Shown here piece by piece: positions 10,986-21,822 of a stretch of 64,000 nucleotides of DNA. How positions within the stretch are numbered: the stretch's first letter is position 1; each line of letters starts with the position of its first letter. Origin of the DNA: Prorocentrum cordatum (taxonomy: Eukaryota; Sar; Dinophyceae; Prorocentrales; Prorocentraceae); the NCBI GenBank assembly GCA_963575745.1, contig CAUYUJ010018539.1, forward strand, positions 47,501 through 111,500, written 5' to 3'. Below the pieces are notes generated by a model. It had not been told where the DNA came from, ran no database searches, and was given only the letters and a program-made list of their open reading frames with translations. Made by a program: the position numbers and the translations under genes.

Positions 10986-12190
10986 CGCCATGCGGGCGCC
11001 GTCGACGGGGCGCCCAATTTCCGCGAGGCATATGAAATGAGGGAGGGGGCCAGCGCCAGGACTGCAGCGTGGATGAGGGGGGGGAACAGCTGACGCGGGC
11101 AAACGGAAAGTTTCTTGGGCTTGGTCAGAGCTCCATGCGCCGCCGTTTCGTGCCCAATTTTCTCCCTCGCGTTTTCTCCTTTGTCCCTGTTTCCGTCGTG
11201 CATTGCGCCCGTGCCCGCCTGTTCCGCGGCGGCCCGAGCCCGGGGCGCTGCCGTTTTGCACCCATATCCTGCCCTTATCTTCCCACATCTTCGCCCTCGC
11301 GCCCTGCCGGCCCAGGCCACGGGCAGAGCGCGGCGCGGAGCCCCCGCGCCGCGCGCTGGTTGGCCCGAAAGCGCCCCAGCGACGCGCGCGGGTCGTCCGT
11401 GGCGCTGAGCAAGCAAAAACCGATGGCCGACAACGGGCGCACAGGGCGCGGGAGCCGCGCAGCTCCTGGAAGCAGCTCGCAGCGGGCCCCCCGCGACGCG
11501 CGCTGGGCGCCCCGAGAGGATTCCAACGGCGCGCGCAAGTCGCCCGCGGCGCGGGCCGATCCCCTGGTCTGGCCTCGCGGATACATGTGGCGAGGCCCAG
11601 TTCTTTGGCGAGGGCCGTCGCCTCCCTTCTGCGCCGCTTCGAACGCGTCGCAATATGCTCCAGCTGCTTGCGCAGGCCCCCTGGCGGCTTTGCCAGGACG
11701 AACTCGGCGCGCGGCGACCGAATGAGCAGGAGGTCCTCGTGGCTCGCGGCGCGCGAGATCAGCGCGTGAAGCTCACGCGCCAGTCGTCGTCATCCCTTTT
11801 GCCGTTCCCGACCGCGTGGCTGCCGCAATCGGCCGAGAGAGCGGGTTCGGTGACGTCGGCCGAAAGAGCGGCGCGCCGAACAGCCGACCGCCCAGGCCCA
11901 TATACCCGAAAAAGCATGGTTGCGAACCGATCGCGCCCAGGAGATCTGGCCGTTGACTGCCCGGGCGCAGTTCTCTCGACCGGTCACCTTCTCGCGTGGT
12001 GCGCCCCCAGCACGTCGGTGTGGTGATGGCCCTGCCGCGCGAGAGCTTAACCTGGTGCGGGTGACTTTCGAAGTGCGAAGGTGAGCGGCGCCAGCGTGCG
12101 AGGCTCTATGAACACCAGCGGGCCCGCGAGTTCCGCCGTGAAGCTATCGTCGTTGCGCTCGAGGTCGGCCACGAAGGGCTCGAGACGCAT
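10938..12190 (-). pseudogene. Possible decayed gene or exons, unknown product
   Basis: The minus strand has protein-like pieces in different frames. One starts at an ATG at 12190 and runs 46 codons to a TAA at 12047-12049, including LVFIEPRTLAPLTFAL. Another stays open from about 11790 to 10938 (about 285 codons) and includes ELHALISRAASHEDLLLIR and KPPGGLRKQLEHI. Between them lies a frame with CFFGYMGLGGRLFG. The pieces could be exons or a frameshifted remnant. The left end runs into family A copy A7 and the right end into A2. No family was recognised. The lower half becomes Arg/Gly/Ala-rich and may be chance. Confidence 0.25.
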
Positions 12191-12622
12191 GCGAACTCAC
12201 CACGTTAGCCCTCGGTGGAGCTTTTTATGGGGCGGGCCGGGAGGACGCATTCGAACTCACCATGGAGGCCCCCGGTGGGATTTCCTGTGGGGCCACGAAA
12301 CATGCGAAGGGTGTGCCAGCATGGGTCGGGCGGACGCATGCGAACTCACCACGGAAGCCGCCGGTGGAGCTCACCGTGGGGCCACGAAACGTGTGAAGGG
12401 TGTGCTGACATTGGTCGGGCGGACGCATGCGAACTCACCACGGAGGCCCTCGGTGGACCTCCCGATGGGGCCACGAAGCGTGTGATGGGGCCTACCGACA
12501 TTGAGCCGCCATGGCTGTGCGGAGGGGAGAGGCAAGGATGGGAGGAGCGAGGAGAAGGGAGGTGAGGTGACGCGGGGCGTTGTCTCTTCAAATTGAGGAC
12601 CTGGCACAATAGGATGGCTGGG
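12181..12622 (+). mobile_element. Family A, copy A2 (no 5' leader)
   Basis: Four array units with GGACGCATGCGAACTCACC, then TGGAGCTC and GGGGCCACGAA(A/G)C (12190-12490). A purine-rich tract follows (12515-12565). The tail is TCTTCAAATTGAGGACC, ending GGATGGCTGGG at 12612-12622. The canonical leader is missing at the 5' side. Confidence 0.7.
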
Positions 12623-12684
12623 CAAAGCATGCCGTCGGATATCTGGAAACTGTGGCACCACGAACCAAAACCAATGGCAACGAC

Positions 12685-12860
12685 ACGGTAAAAGCATTGA
12701 ACAAGGAGCCATTGAGTAAGGAATCCGAAGTCTGGACACCGTCGGATCGCCGATCGTGTGTGGCCATGTATACCATCGCCGCCATCATTAAGTAATTCAA
12801 GATCCGCCCTGGGTCTGAAACCTCTTAGGAACACTCCTTGGGGACGCCCCCGCTGAAAGT
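12685..12860 (+). repeat. Family E, copy E2
   Basis: ACACGGTAAAAGCATTGAAC, GGAATCCGAAGTCTGGA, GGGTCTGAAACCTC and AACACTCCTTGGGG correspond in order to E1 and E3. It starts about 60 bp after the A2 tail. Confidence 0.65.
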
Positions 12861-14190
12861 TTTTCAAGAAATCGGCGCGTGGCCGTGCCAACTCCCAAGC
12901 ACGGGCTACGAGGCAAACAGTGACGTCCCAGCATTGGCACGCGGGGTTCACGCGGCGTCACGCCCCCACATCGGCTGACGCGCGGAGAAAGCCCAGAGAT
13001 CCGAAGTTCAGAGAAAAAATGCGGGCGGCCAATGTTGGGTTATTTTCGTCCCCCGGGGCTCTCGGACCAGGGGCCCTGGCCAGGCCTGGGGACAGTCAAA
13101 AAACAACTCGGGACGAAACACCGGTCCTGTAGAGAAGTGGTCCAGACCTCTGGTGGCCCACGCACCGACAACAAATACTCGACGCGGATATCCCCATCTA
13201 TGCATATCACACACTTATCACGGGTCGCTGAGGAACTCTGACTGTGAGCATCAGGGTGTGTCACCGAATCCGCGTAGATGATGAAAGCGACCACAACAGC
13301 GACGATTTCAGTCACGTCCTCCTCCTCCTCAGGGCATGTTTCAAGAGAGGTGGGGGATGAGGGAAACACAAGGGGGGAATGAAGGAGCATTGAACTACCA
13401 ACATATAGAAGACTGTGAGTGGATCTGAACGTGATTTGTTATAGCTGATTCCCGCGTCGCCCGACTGTCTCAATGAAATCGCGATTATCATGAACAATCG
13501 CGCGTGCGTACCCCATGCGGGTACATCCTGGCGGGACTCGCAATGGTGCCCAACGCAAGTGTGGAGGAGGGTGAACAAAGGAGGTGTGAACGTAAAACAA
13601 GTACTTTCAGAAAACCTCAATGCCGAAGCAGAGGAGCCGACACCACGAGCAGCCAGCGTACAATGCAGCAGTCTGTCCCAGACTGTAACCGACACTTGAA
13701 GTAAATAGTTACGCGGGGGCCGTGCCCTCGCGGCTGAGTGGGACAAGGCGCCTGGAACCGCCAGAACACACGCGCCATGGCGGACGGGAAGGGGGAAGAA
13801 CGAAGAGTACGAGGAAGGGGGAAGAGGAGGGGGGCGCAAGCCAACGACCTCGTGTAGAACCGACTGAATGTGAAGGGCGAAACACCCGGCAAAAACGTGA
13901 GTAACCTGCGCTCCAGGGCGCGGCCGGTCTGCATGCTGGCAGGCAACGCAGCGGGGGAGGGTACACACATGCACACTGGGTGCCAATGAGCAGCACACCA
14001 TCCCCAATTACGAATACCGAACTCACCAAAAACATCGGCCACAGAACACACAGCAAAAGCTAGAGGAAAACACGGGGGGAAAATGCGAATGCACGGGTTG
14101 ACACCAAGGCCTGCATTAATTAGCCATGTGAGGAATGTTGTTGCCATTCGCACGCCTGCACCAAAAGGGTTGAAATCAGGGGTCGCTGCC
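12861..14190. other. No gene recognised
   Basis: Mixed sequence. A purine-rich GGAAGGGGGAAGAGG segment lies at about 13790-13840. Minus-strand frames (13312-14007, 13617-14441) overlap each other and show no domain. Confidence 0.35.
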
Positions 14191-14370
14191 TTTGGCGCCC
14201 CCCGCAGAGGGGCCACAAACCCGAGGGAGGCAAGGGGCCGCCCCCGGAGGGAGCAGGGAGGGTGGGAGGGAGGACGGAGGGAGGGCGGAGGGAAGGGAGG
14301 AGGAGGAGGAGGGAGCAGGGAAGGGGGGAGGAACCAGGGAGGGAGGAAGGGAAATGGATCGGCCCCTTGC
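14191..14370 (+). repeat. GGGAGG/GGAGGA purine tract
   Basis: Almost uninterrupted purines from about 14240 to 14355. Arg/Gly/Glu-rich frames follow from this. Confidence 0.8.
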
Positions 14371-14639
14371 CCCCCAGGGCGTGGGGCCCCGCGGGAAAAG
14401 CTCGCGGCTGGCGCCAGCCGGCCGCCCGCCAAGGACAACACGACTATTGCGCGCGCGGGGCGGAAGAGATTGGCCCCTACAGCTTTGATTCGGTTAGACT
14501 TTCTCGCCCGAAAACGCGAGGCCGCGGTGTCGGGGAAGGGGGGCGAAGAAAGAGAGATGACAGGAAAAGAGGGGAGCGAGGTTGCTGGGCCCCACGTCCA
14601 GATGCGGGCAAGGCGCTGCTCAGACGGTTTGTGTCCTGG

Positions 14640-16120
14640 CGTGGCCTCGCGCAGGGCCTATTGCAACGCCCTAGCAGCAGCAGCTGCCGCCAGCTCCCCA
14701 GTAGTAGCTCTGGTGGAATTGCTGGCGCGGGAAGCCGCGCAAGCGCCCGACGCCCCCTTGGCGAGGAGGTCGTCGTCGTGAGGTCCGGCGTAGGCCCCCA
14801 ACCAGTGCGGCGAGATAAATTCAGCATCTTTACGGAGCAAAGTCGAGTGGGAACGTCGTGTAGCTCTGCATCTCGAATAACGTTCTACACTATATTCCGC
14901 GCCGCCACCACGTTCCAGTCGACAAACGTTGTCTGCGTCAGCCCGCTGCTGAAATCTCGTGCACGTCAACCACCTGTTCCAGGCGGTGCTGACCACAATC
15001 GCCATCACTGTGGGAGGCACGAATCGCCGCAGCAGGCCCACGCTGGTCTGGAATGCGTCAGCGAGCTGCTCCAGGACTCCAAGTAGCTGCCATGGGTGCA
15101 ACTTTGTCCAAATGCAGAAGTGCGGGTTCCGCGCCTACGTCTGGGCAGTATGTTCCCTGACGACTGCTTGGAAACGACGGCCCGCTCGGCTTGCCGCTTC
15201 TTCCACAGCGCCCGTCATGCGATTTTGCTCATACTGCCGAGATGGCGGCCTTCAGCCAGGCTGACCATTGTTCCATCCTCTGGGCGTGCTCCGAATCAAG
15301 CGCCCGTCGCTAGCAAGAGTCCCTGGGCACGCTGGCGATGGCAACAAACCAACGTGCTCCGCTTTCTCCTGGTGCGCGATCTGGAGATGCGACGCTCGGG
15401 CTACATCGTGAAGGCGTCCGAACGGATGCGGCGTGTCGTAGTGCTCTCCAAGGCGACAGATGTTGTTTGGAGTTGCCCAGTTTCCGGACCCCAGCGCCGC
15501 GCGTCTTAAAGCCCAAGTCTCAGAGTCAAGAGCGCGTTCGTCGGGGTCTGCGATCTGCGCCGTGAATGCCAGCACTGGAAGGGGGTACGCATTGCATACG
15601 AGGGTCGCCAAGTGAAGGCCCATCGCGCTCCACGACCACCCTTCCACTCGTTCCCAGAATCGCTGGCACGTGTTGTCCCAAATGCTGCTCTTCTTTTCAG
15701 CCCGATCACCCAGCCCAGATACGTCGCTGATCTGCGCAGCGGCAGCTGGCGGCACGCCAGGCTGGGGACGCGGCTGCAACGAGCGCGGAGGCGTCGTCCA
15801 ACGGCCCCTCCCACAGCGGGATCCCAACGGTCTTCGGGCGTTTGACCTCCATGCCCGAGAGCAAACCGAACTCGTGCAGAATTTGTTGGAGGATTGGCAG
15901 CTGTTTCGGGGCATCCTGAAGAACGATCTCGATGTAGTCGGCGAAAGCCCGGACAACAACGCCCTCGATCCTCTGGGGCAGGATGCGGGACAGCAGGTCC
16001 ATGACAGTAGCAAAGATCAGAGGAGACAGCGGGCAGCGTTGCCAGATGCCCGATCGCATATCAAAACCCGACCACCGCTCCCCACCGACCGGGATCGAGC
16101 AACGCCCGCGGTCGTACAAT
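14640..16120 (-). pseudogene. LINE fragment 3: 5'-truncated, frameshifted reverse transcriptase
   Basis: Minus-strand sequence at about 16118-15800 encodes a reverse-transcriptase core. It has RCPLSPLIFATVMDLL (motif B region), then VRAFADYIEIV where the catalytic F-A-D-D should be, then LLSGMEVKRPKTVGIPLW. The second catalytic Asp is replaced by Tyr, so it is inactive as read. Similarity continues after a frame change near 15745, with WSWSAMGLHLATLVCNAYPL and FTAQIADPDERAL, and again in other frames down to about 14660. No endonuclease or RNase H was seen. The 5' edge at about 16120 abuts a tandem tract, consistent with 5' truncation during LINE insertion. Confidence 0.65.
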
Positions 16121-16129
16121 CGAGTGGTT

Positions 16130-17240
16130 GGAATGTGAACGAGCCCAAGTACGACACGATTATAATAAGAGTGGGTCTGAGTATGCGTAAATCTCATAAT
16201 CAGTGAGTCTGAATGCGAGTGAGTCTGAATGTGGTAGGTCTGACTGTGAATTGGCCACACGATGCACTTGACGAGTATACGTCTGAGCACAACTGAACCT
16301 GAGTACGGGCGCGACTGATCATGAATGTATATGATGGTGGGCGACCCTGGGTGTGAGTGGGTCTGGATGTGAGTACGTATTGGTGCGAATCAGTCTGAGT
16401 ATGAGTATGCTGGGTACGAAGCTTTCTAGTAGAGAGTCTGACGGCGGTTGAGTTTGCGTATGAGTGAATATGAGGCTGGCGAGCTTCACTCTGAATGCGT
16501 CCGGATGTGACCGAATCGAAATGTGAGTGAGCCTCATCGTGGGGGAATCTGAACGCGAGCGATTCTCACGTATGGGCGAGCCTGGGTATGAGTGCGTCGG
16601 AATACGATTGAGCATGCCGGTAACGAGTGAGTCGGAGCGAGGAATAGGTACCGATGAGTAACTCTGTACGGATGCGTTTGGATGAAAAGAAAAATGAGGT
16701 GGAGCACATGGAGAAGGTAAGTGAATGAATGAGAGAGGTCCACTGCGCGTCTACGTAACACAAATCAGCAAAAACCTGGGTGGCCGAAGCTAACAAGCCG
16801 CGTGCGACATCCCCACAATCTGGACGCGAACGGGCACGTGAAATACTCTCTGGCGGCTCCCCCAGAGGGGTTTTGAAACCAGCGCCTCGCCTGACACATC
16901 CTTACAAAATGCTCCGAAAGCAGAGGATGTCGCGCATACAAACAGGTAAACTGCGTGAGGCCCGTGAAAATACCCCCTGGCGTTTCCCCCTCGGGAGTGG
17001 AAGAACCACCGCCTCGCCTGAAACATCCTCGCGAGTGAATATAAATGTGCGTATGTCGGAATATGAGGGGGCCTCTGCGCAATACGGTTTAAATGTGAGT
17101 GGATCTGAATACGAGGGGGTCTGAATGCGAGCGAATCTGAATGTGAGTGAATATGCGTATGAGTGGGTTTCACTGTAACCGAATCGAACTGCGATGGACG
17201 AGTGTGATTCTGATTGTGCGAAGAGGGAGAATGCGGCAAA
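16130..17240. repeat. Degenerate GTGAGTCTGAATGTGAG tract
   Basis: Words such as GTGAGTCTGAATG, GAGTGGGTCTG and GCGAATCTGAATG recur throughout at irregular 15-30 bp spacing (16160-16670 and 17040-17220). In the centre are two related blocks, CTGGCGGCTCCCCCAGAGG (16849) and CCTGGCGTTTCCCCCTCGG (16977). Both are followed by GCCTCGCCTGA, CATCC and a cluster of A residues, spaced about 128 bp apart. Confidence 0.7.
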
Positions 17241-17439
17241 TTGGGGGGGAGGGAAAGACACTCGACGCGGTCGGAATAACCGTAGCATCCCGCATCTGCG
17301 GATAAGACTGATTGGGGCGGCGGGGACGTCGGCAGTTTGCGAGACTCCGGAAAAGCCCGCCGCAGGCGCCTAAGTTTCACAAGTTATACAACGATCCCGC
17401 CGCAGGCGCCGATTTTTTCCCTAAACCAATGTGGGTCGG
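17241..17439. repeat. Short GCCGCAGGCGCC duplication
   Basis: The block CCCGCCGCAGGCGCC occurs at 17357-17371 and again at 17397-17411, about 40 bp apart. No gene was seen. Confidence 0.5.
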
Positions 17440-17905
17440 TCGCGGGTGGGTCGCGGCTGGGTCGCAAAGGGGTCGCGGGTGGAGAGGGCAGAAGATCCAT
17501 CCTATAATATTCACCCAGATAAGCGAAGCCGTTTAGTAAACGCACACCAGGAATGAATCGAACAAGGCAAGGCTGTTTGGTAAACGCACACGGCCGTTTA
17601 ATAAACGTAAATTGTCGGGTCCGGGTGGTTTCTCATCCTTTGAAGGTGGGTCGCGGGGTGGGTCGCGGGTGGGTCGCGGATGGGTCGCGGGTGGGTCGCG
17701 GATGGGTCGCGGCTGGGTCGCGGGGTGGGTCGCGGGTGGGTCGCGGGGTGGGTCGCGGATTGGTCGCGGGTGGGTCGCGGGGTGGGACGCGGGTGGGTCG
17801 CGGGTGGGTCGCGGGGTGGGTCGTGGGGTGGGTCGCGGGTTGGGCCGCGGGGTGGGTCACGGGTTGGGTCGCGGGGTGGGTCGCGGGTGGGTCGCGGGTG
17901 GGGCG
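17440..17905 (+). repeat. GTGGGTCGCGG decamer/undecamer array
   Basis: GGTGGGTCGCGG repeats with 10- and 11-bp spacing, giving Gly/Trp/Val/Arg or Pro/Thr/Asp/Arg frames on either strand. It runs directly into composite repeat B1. Confidence 0.9.
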
Positions 17906-18213
17906 ACGACAACCAACAACAACAACATCAGCAACAACAAAACAACAGCAGCAACAACAACAATCATTTTAAGACTGTTCGCCCTCATCTGCTCGATTGT
18001 CCAAGAACGCGTATTTCCCAAACCCTCGATACCCGCCCTCTTCGTCTTCGATCGAACCCCTTTGGGGGGTATACCTTTCTTCCCTGCAGGCCGGGCCTCG
18101 GCAAGCGGCGGGGCGGCCGCGGACCGTCGGCCTGGCCAGCGGCAGCGCTGATCGGCGGGGCGGCCGCGGACCGTCGACCCGACCCCAAGAAGGACGGACA
18201 GGGGACCGACCAC

Positions 18214-18245
<32 letters not shown>

Positions 18246-19640
18246 GCGAAAGCGAGAGCGAGAGAGAACGACAGCAGGGCCACGAAGGACACGAAGTATG
18301 CCACGAAGGGCGACAGCGGGGACACGAAGGGAATGCGCATGGGGCCACGAAGAGCGCGAACGAACGGGGGCCACGAAGGGCGGATAATGCGGGGCCACAG
18401 AAGGCAACGATGGGGCCACTGACGGTAGCAACTGGGCCACGTAGGACGGTGAGGGGGCCACAAACGGCGACGGCGGGGCCACGAAGTGCATGCACATGGG
18501 GCCACGACGGGCGCGAACGAGCGGGGGCCACGAGGGGCATACGTATGTTGGGCCACGGAGGGCAACGACGGGGCCACTGAGGGCAGCAACGGGGACACGA
18601 AGGGCAGCGAGGGGGCCACGAAGGGCGACAGCGGGGCCACGAAGGGCATGCATATGGGGCCACCACGGGCGCGAACAAACGGGGGCCACGAAGGGCATAC
18701 ATATATGGGGCCACGAAGGGCAGCGAGGTGGCCACGAAGGGCTGCAACGGGGCCACGAAGGGCAGCGAGGGGGCAACGAAGGACTGCAATGGGGCCACGA
18801 AGGGCTAAAACGGAGCCACGAAGGGCAGCGAGGGGGCCACGAAAGGCTGCAACGGGGCCACGAAACAAAGCGAGGGGACCACGAAGGGCTGCAACGGGGC
18901 CGCGAAGAGCAGCGAGGAGGCCACGAGGGGCTGCAACGGGGCCACGAAACAAAGAGAGGGTGCCACGAAGGGCTGCATCGGGGCCACGAAACAAAGTGAG
19001 GGGGCCACGAAGGGCTGCAACGGGGGCCACGAAGGGCAGCGAGATCCCGATTCCTAGGTCATCTGCGAGGGAGTCCTAAGCGTGAGCGCGACTCCTGGGT
19101 GCCTGGGTGTCGGGAGCGCGGCGCTTAAGTTAGTTGCAGGGAATTCCAACGTAAGGGCGCTATTCCTCAGTAACTTGCAAGCACGTCTCCAGCGAGAGCG
19201 CGACTCCAGAGCGCCAGGGGAGCAATTCCTAAATAAATTGAAAAGAAGTCCCAAGCGAGAGCGCGAATCCTGAATCAAATGCAAGGAAGTCTCGGGCGGG
19301 AGCGGGGGTCCTGGCTAAATTGTGAGGAAGTCTTAGGCGGGAGCCGTTGTTGTTGTAACCCCGGGGCCAGGGGCACAGTTCGAGCATCAAGATTTTCCCT
19401 GTCAGAAAACAGGGTGCGAGCGTCGAGGGGCACACTTTGATATGAGAAAAAACAGCATGCACTGGTGAGGGGGGATCAGCAAGAATTATTTCTCAGACAT
19501 GAGAATTCAACGCAACAAGCAGAGTCCCCACCACAAATTCCCTATTCAACCACGCGCCCAAGGACAATGAATGACTGTCCGGCCCCCTCACTCTGATAAC
19601 AAGAACCCCACGCTAGGTTAGAAGGAATTAGAGCGCTAGA
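17906..19640 (+). mobile_element. Family B composite repeat, copy B1
   Basis: Parts in order: (CAA)n (17908-17966); leader with TTTAAGACTGTTCGCC, GCGTATTTCCCAAACC and GGGGGGTATACC, then TTTCTTCCCTGCAGG (17969-18100); GACGACGAC and GCGAGAGCGAGAGAG tract; array of GGGGCCACGAAGGGC with alternating GCGAG and TGCAAC endings (18280-19040, unit 21-22 bp, higher order about 42-43 bp); a segment with GAGCGCGACTCC repeats (19046-19345); and a tail (GGGAGCCGTTGTTGTTG, CAGGGTGCGAGC, GGGGCACACTT, GAGAATTCAAC, and AGGACAATGAATG at 19561-19573). Copy B2 has the same order and orientation. Confidence 0.75.
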
Positions 19641-19970
19641 AATGTGGGTCGGGCGCGTTTTTCATTCCACCTGCGCGCCCCTCCCAGCTAACCAGCTAAC
19701 CCTGGTTGTCAGCGAATCTCCTAAGGCCTGCAAGGAGCTCCAGAAGGCTCGGTAAGATGAGGGAGTGCTCGACTGGGCCGCCTGGGAGGGCCCAAGGACT
19801 CCGCTGAGGGGCGGGGTGGGTTGCGGGGGGCGGGGGGGGCATGCGAAGAAAATTCTCCACAGCGCCGGATGTCTGGGGAGCCGGCTTCGCCGCGGAGGAG
19901 GGGAGGACAGCAAGGGAATTACAAGTGGCACATGCGTGCCCAAGCGCATAAACTAACCCAGCAAAGCACC
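19641..19970. other. No feature recognised
   Basis: Spacer between repeat families. It contains a G-run near 19820 and family D-like GGGAGGGCCCAAGG near 19785. Confidence 0.35.
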
Positions 19971-21010
19971 CCAATAGCAGCTAAGGTGTGGAGACGGATG
20001 AACGCCTGAAAAATCTGCTTTCGAAAATGCCCTCATCATAGCGTCAGTATGATTACGGAGTTGAGCGTGCTGATGAAGGTGACGTTCGTGATGTCAGCAT
20101 GGCGACATGAACGCGATTGGAACAGTATTCGGGACCGAGCGGCCCCACTCGTGACAATTGGCATGGTGAGACGCCGATGGCCCTGCCACATTTTTTGAAC
20201 CTAGGACAGCTGGAATGGTGAGAATCTGATGCCCCTGGCATGAATTCTTGACATGCGACCGCCGAAATCGAGCTGGAACGCCATCGTGTCTGATTTCTGG
20301 ATCTGCTAAGGCTGAAATCGAGCCAGAACATTCGACCCTCCCGTGGAGATTCTGGTGACAAGATCAGTTGAATTGAAATCGAATGAGAAGATAATGATGA
20401 ATTCCATTTCTGAGTCAGATCGAGCCAGAGAGCCACCGCGACTCCGAATTATGGATCTAGACGGGGTGAACAAAAAAACGATACACAAAACAGGATATGC
20501 CTTTCCGAGAAAAATCGAACCAATACACAACATCAAGTCTCATGTCTGGATCTGCGACGGCTGAAACTGAGCCAGGAAACTCGGCCCCTCCTATGTAGAC
20601 CCAACTGAAAGAATTCTTCGACTTGAAATCTCGCCAGATCAGAATAATGAGTTCCACTCCTGGGCCAAACCGACCATCGTGAATCTGATTTCTAGATCTG
20701 GGAGGGCCGGTGTCGAGCCAGAACGCTTAAGCGAGTCTTACTTCTGAGCTAGATCGAGCCAAAACACCAAAACGAGTTCTGGATCTGCGGACGCTGAAAT
20801 CGAGCCACGATGAACAGATTCCAGACCACCGCTGGACCAACGAGACGCCTCCCCCTGGCCTCCCCCGTGGAGAGAAGGGCGGAACAAAAACCGAGCCAGA
20901 ACGCAGCAGCGAGTTTCTTTTCTGGGCCAAGCCGAGCAAATAGTGAGCAAATAGTGAGTGAGCAAATAGTGGGCATAATTTCTGGACCGAGTCGAGCAAA
21001 TGGTGGGTCG
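19971..21010 (+). repeat. Family F, copy 2, with its ATCGAGCCAGAAC array
   Basis: 19975-20330 is the diverged partner of 1905-2300. It is followed by units with GGATCTGC, GCTGAAATCGAGCC and AGAAC (20270-20960). Near 20830-20880 is a longer block with GAGACGCCTCCCCCTGGCC that recurs near 21240. From 20935 the word GAGCAAATAGTG repeats three times. Confidence 0.7.
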
Positions 21011-21012
21011 AT

Positions 21013-21140
21013 TCCCTATCCCTATCCCTATGCTGGGCACCTCCTCATCACGATGCCAAACTCAGGGGCTTCCTCAGTTTCTGAGAGTGTATCCCTAAGA
21101 TTGTCATCTCCTTTTAGCGTGTCAATCTTTTGGATAGGGA
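21013..21140 (+). repeat. Small inverted-end element, copy 1
   Basis: Begins CCCTATCCCTATGCTG, contains ACGATGCCAA and CCCTAAGATTGTCAT, then GCGTGTCAATCTT, and ends GGATAGGGATAAGTTCGAGG. The ends CCCTATCC and GGATAGGG are complementary. The second copy is at 21316-21452. Confidence 0.75.
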
Positions 21141-21315
21141 TAAGTTCGAGGCTGGTGAATTGGTGGGCATCATTTCTGGACCGAGTCGAGCAAATGGTGG
21201 GTCGATTCCGGACCGCGGTGTGCCGCCGCTGGACCGGTGAGACGCCTCCTCCCTGGCTCTCCTTCGGAAGTCCTGGTGAGAGGACTCCTTGACCTCCTGT
21301 TACCAGCCTGGAACA
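21141..21315. repeat. Family F-like block between the two small elements
   Basis: Contains TTCTGGACCGAGTCGAGC, AAATGGTGGGTCGATTCC (also at 20980-21015) and GAGACGCCTCCTCCCTGG. Confidence 0.6.
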
Positions 21316-21452
21316 TATCCCTATCCCTATGCTGCGCACCTCCTTACCACGATGCCAATCTTAGGGATTCCCTTATTTTTTGAGGGCGAACCCCTAAGAT
21401 TGTCATTGCCTTTTGGCGTGTCAATCTTAGGGATAGGGATACGTTCGAGGAT
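21316..21452 (+). repeat. Small inverted-end element, copy 2
   Basis: Begins ATATCCCTATCCCTATGCTG and ends CTTAGGGATAGGGATACG, then TTCGAGG. Internally it carries AATCTTAGGGA and, inverted, CCCTAAGATT. It is nearly colinear with copy 1 (about 75-80% by eye). Confidence 0.75.
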
Positions 21453-21629
21453 GGTAATCTTGTAGAATCCTCTAGCGAAGCGCTGCCACGTGAAAAAAAT
21501 AAGTGGGGGGCCGCCGATGGGGTGGCCACGGCCTGCGGTGAGGCAACGTGTTGAGGAACACGCATCTGGACATCAAATCAATCAGCACAGGTTTAGCAGC
21601 GCTGGAGAACTGCACTCGGAACATGTATA
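21453..21629. other. No feature recognised
   Basis: Short mixed-composition spacer. Confidence 0.3.
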
Positions 21630-21795
21630 CACACACGGTGAGGGTAGTGGATAAGGAACCCTTAGATAAGGATTCTAAGGTCTGGAAGCGGGTGGGAAGC
21701 CACTTGAGGCTTGGCCATGAATTCCACCGCCCCTCTCACCAGATCCCTCACGGTCTGTAGTCTCCTGAGAACGCTCCTTAGCGAAAGTCCCCTAT
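21630..21795 (+). repeat. Family E, copy E3
   Basis: ACACGGTGAGGGTAGTGGAT, GGATTCTAAGGTCTGGA, GGCTTGGCCATG, then GTCTCCTGAGAACGCTCC match E1 and E2 in the same order. Confidence 0.7.
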
Positions 21796-21822
21796 CGCAT
21801 CCTTCTGCTATACTTACGCATC

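Noticed and set aside
17640-17905. Gly/Trp/Val-rich frame over the GTGGGTCGCGG array as a secreted repeat protein
   Set aside because: All three frames and the opposite strand are equally open. Explained by the 10-11 bp repeat.
21013-21040. CCCTATCCCTATCCCTA as a telomere-like repeat
   Set aside because: Only two to three units. It is the end of a 125-135 bp element whose other end is complementary, and it is not a run of the plant-type telomere heptamer.
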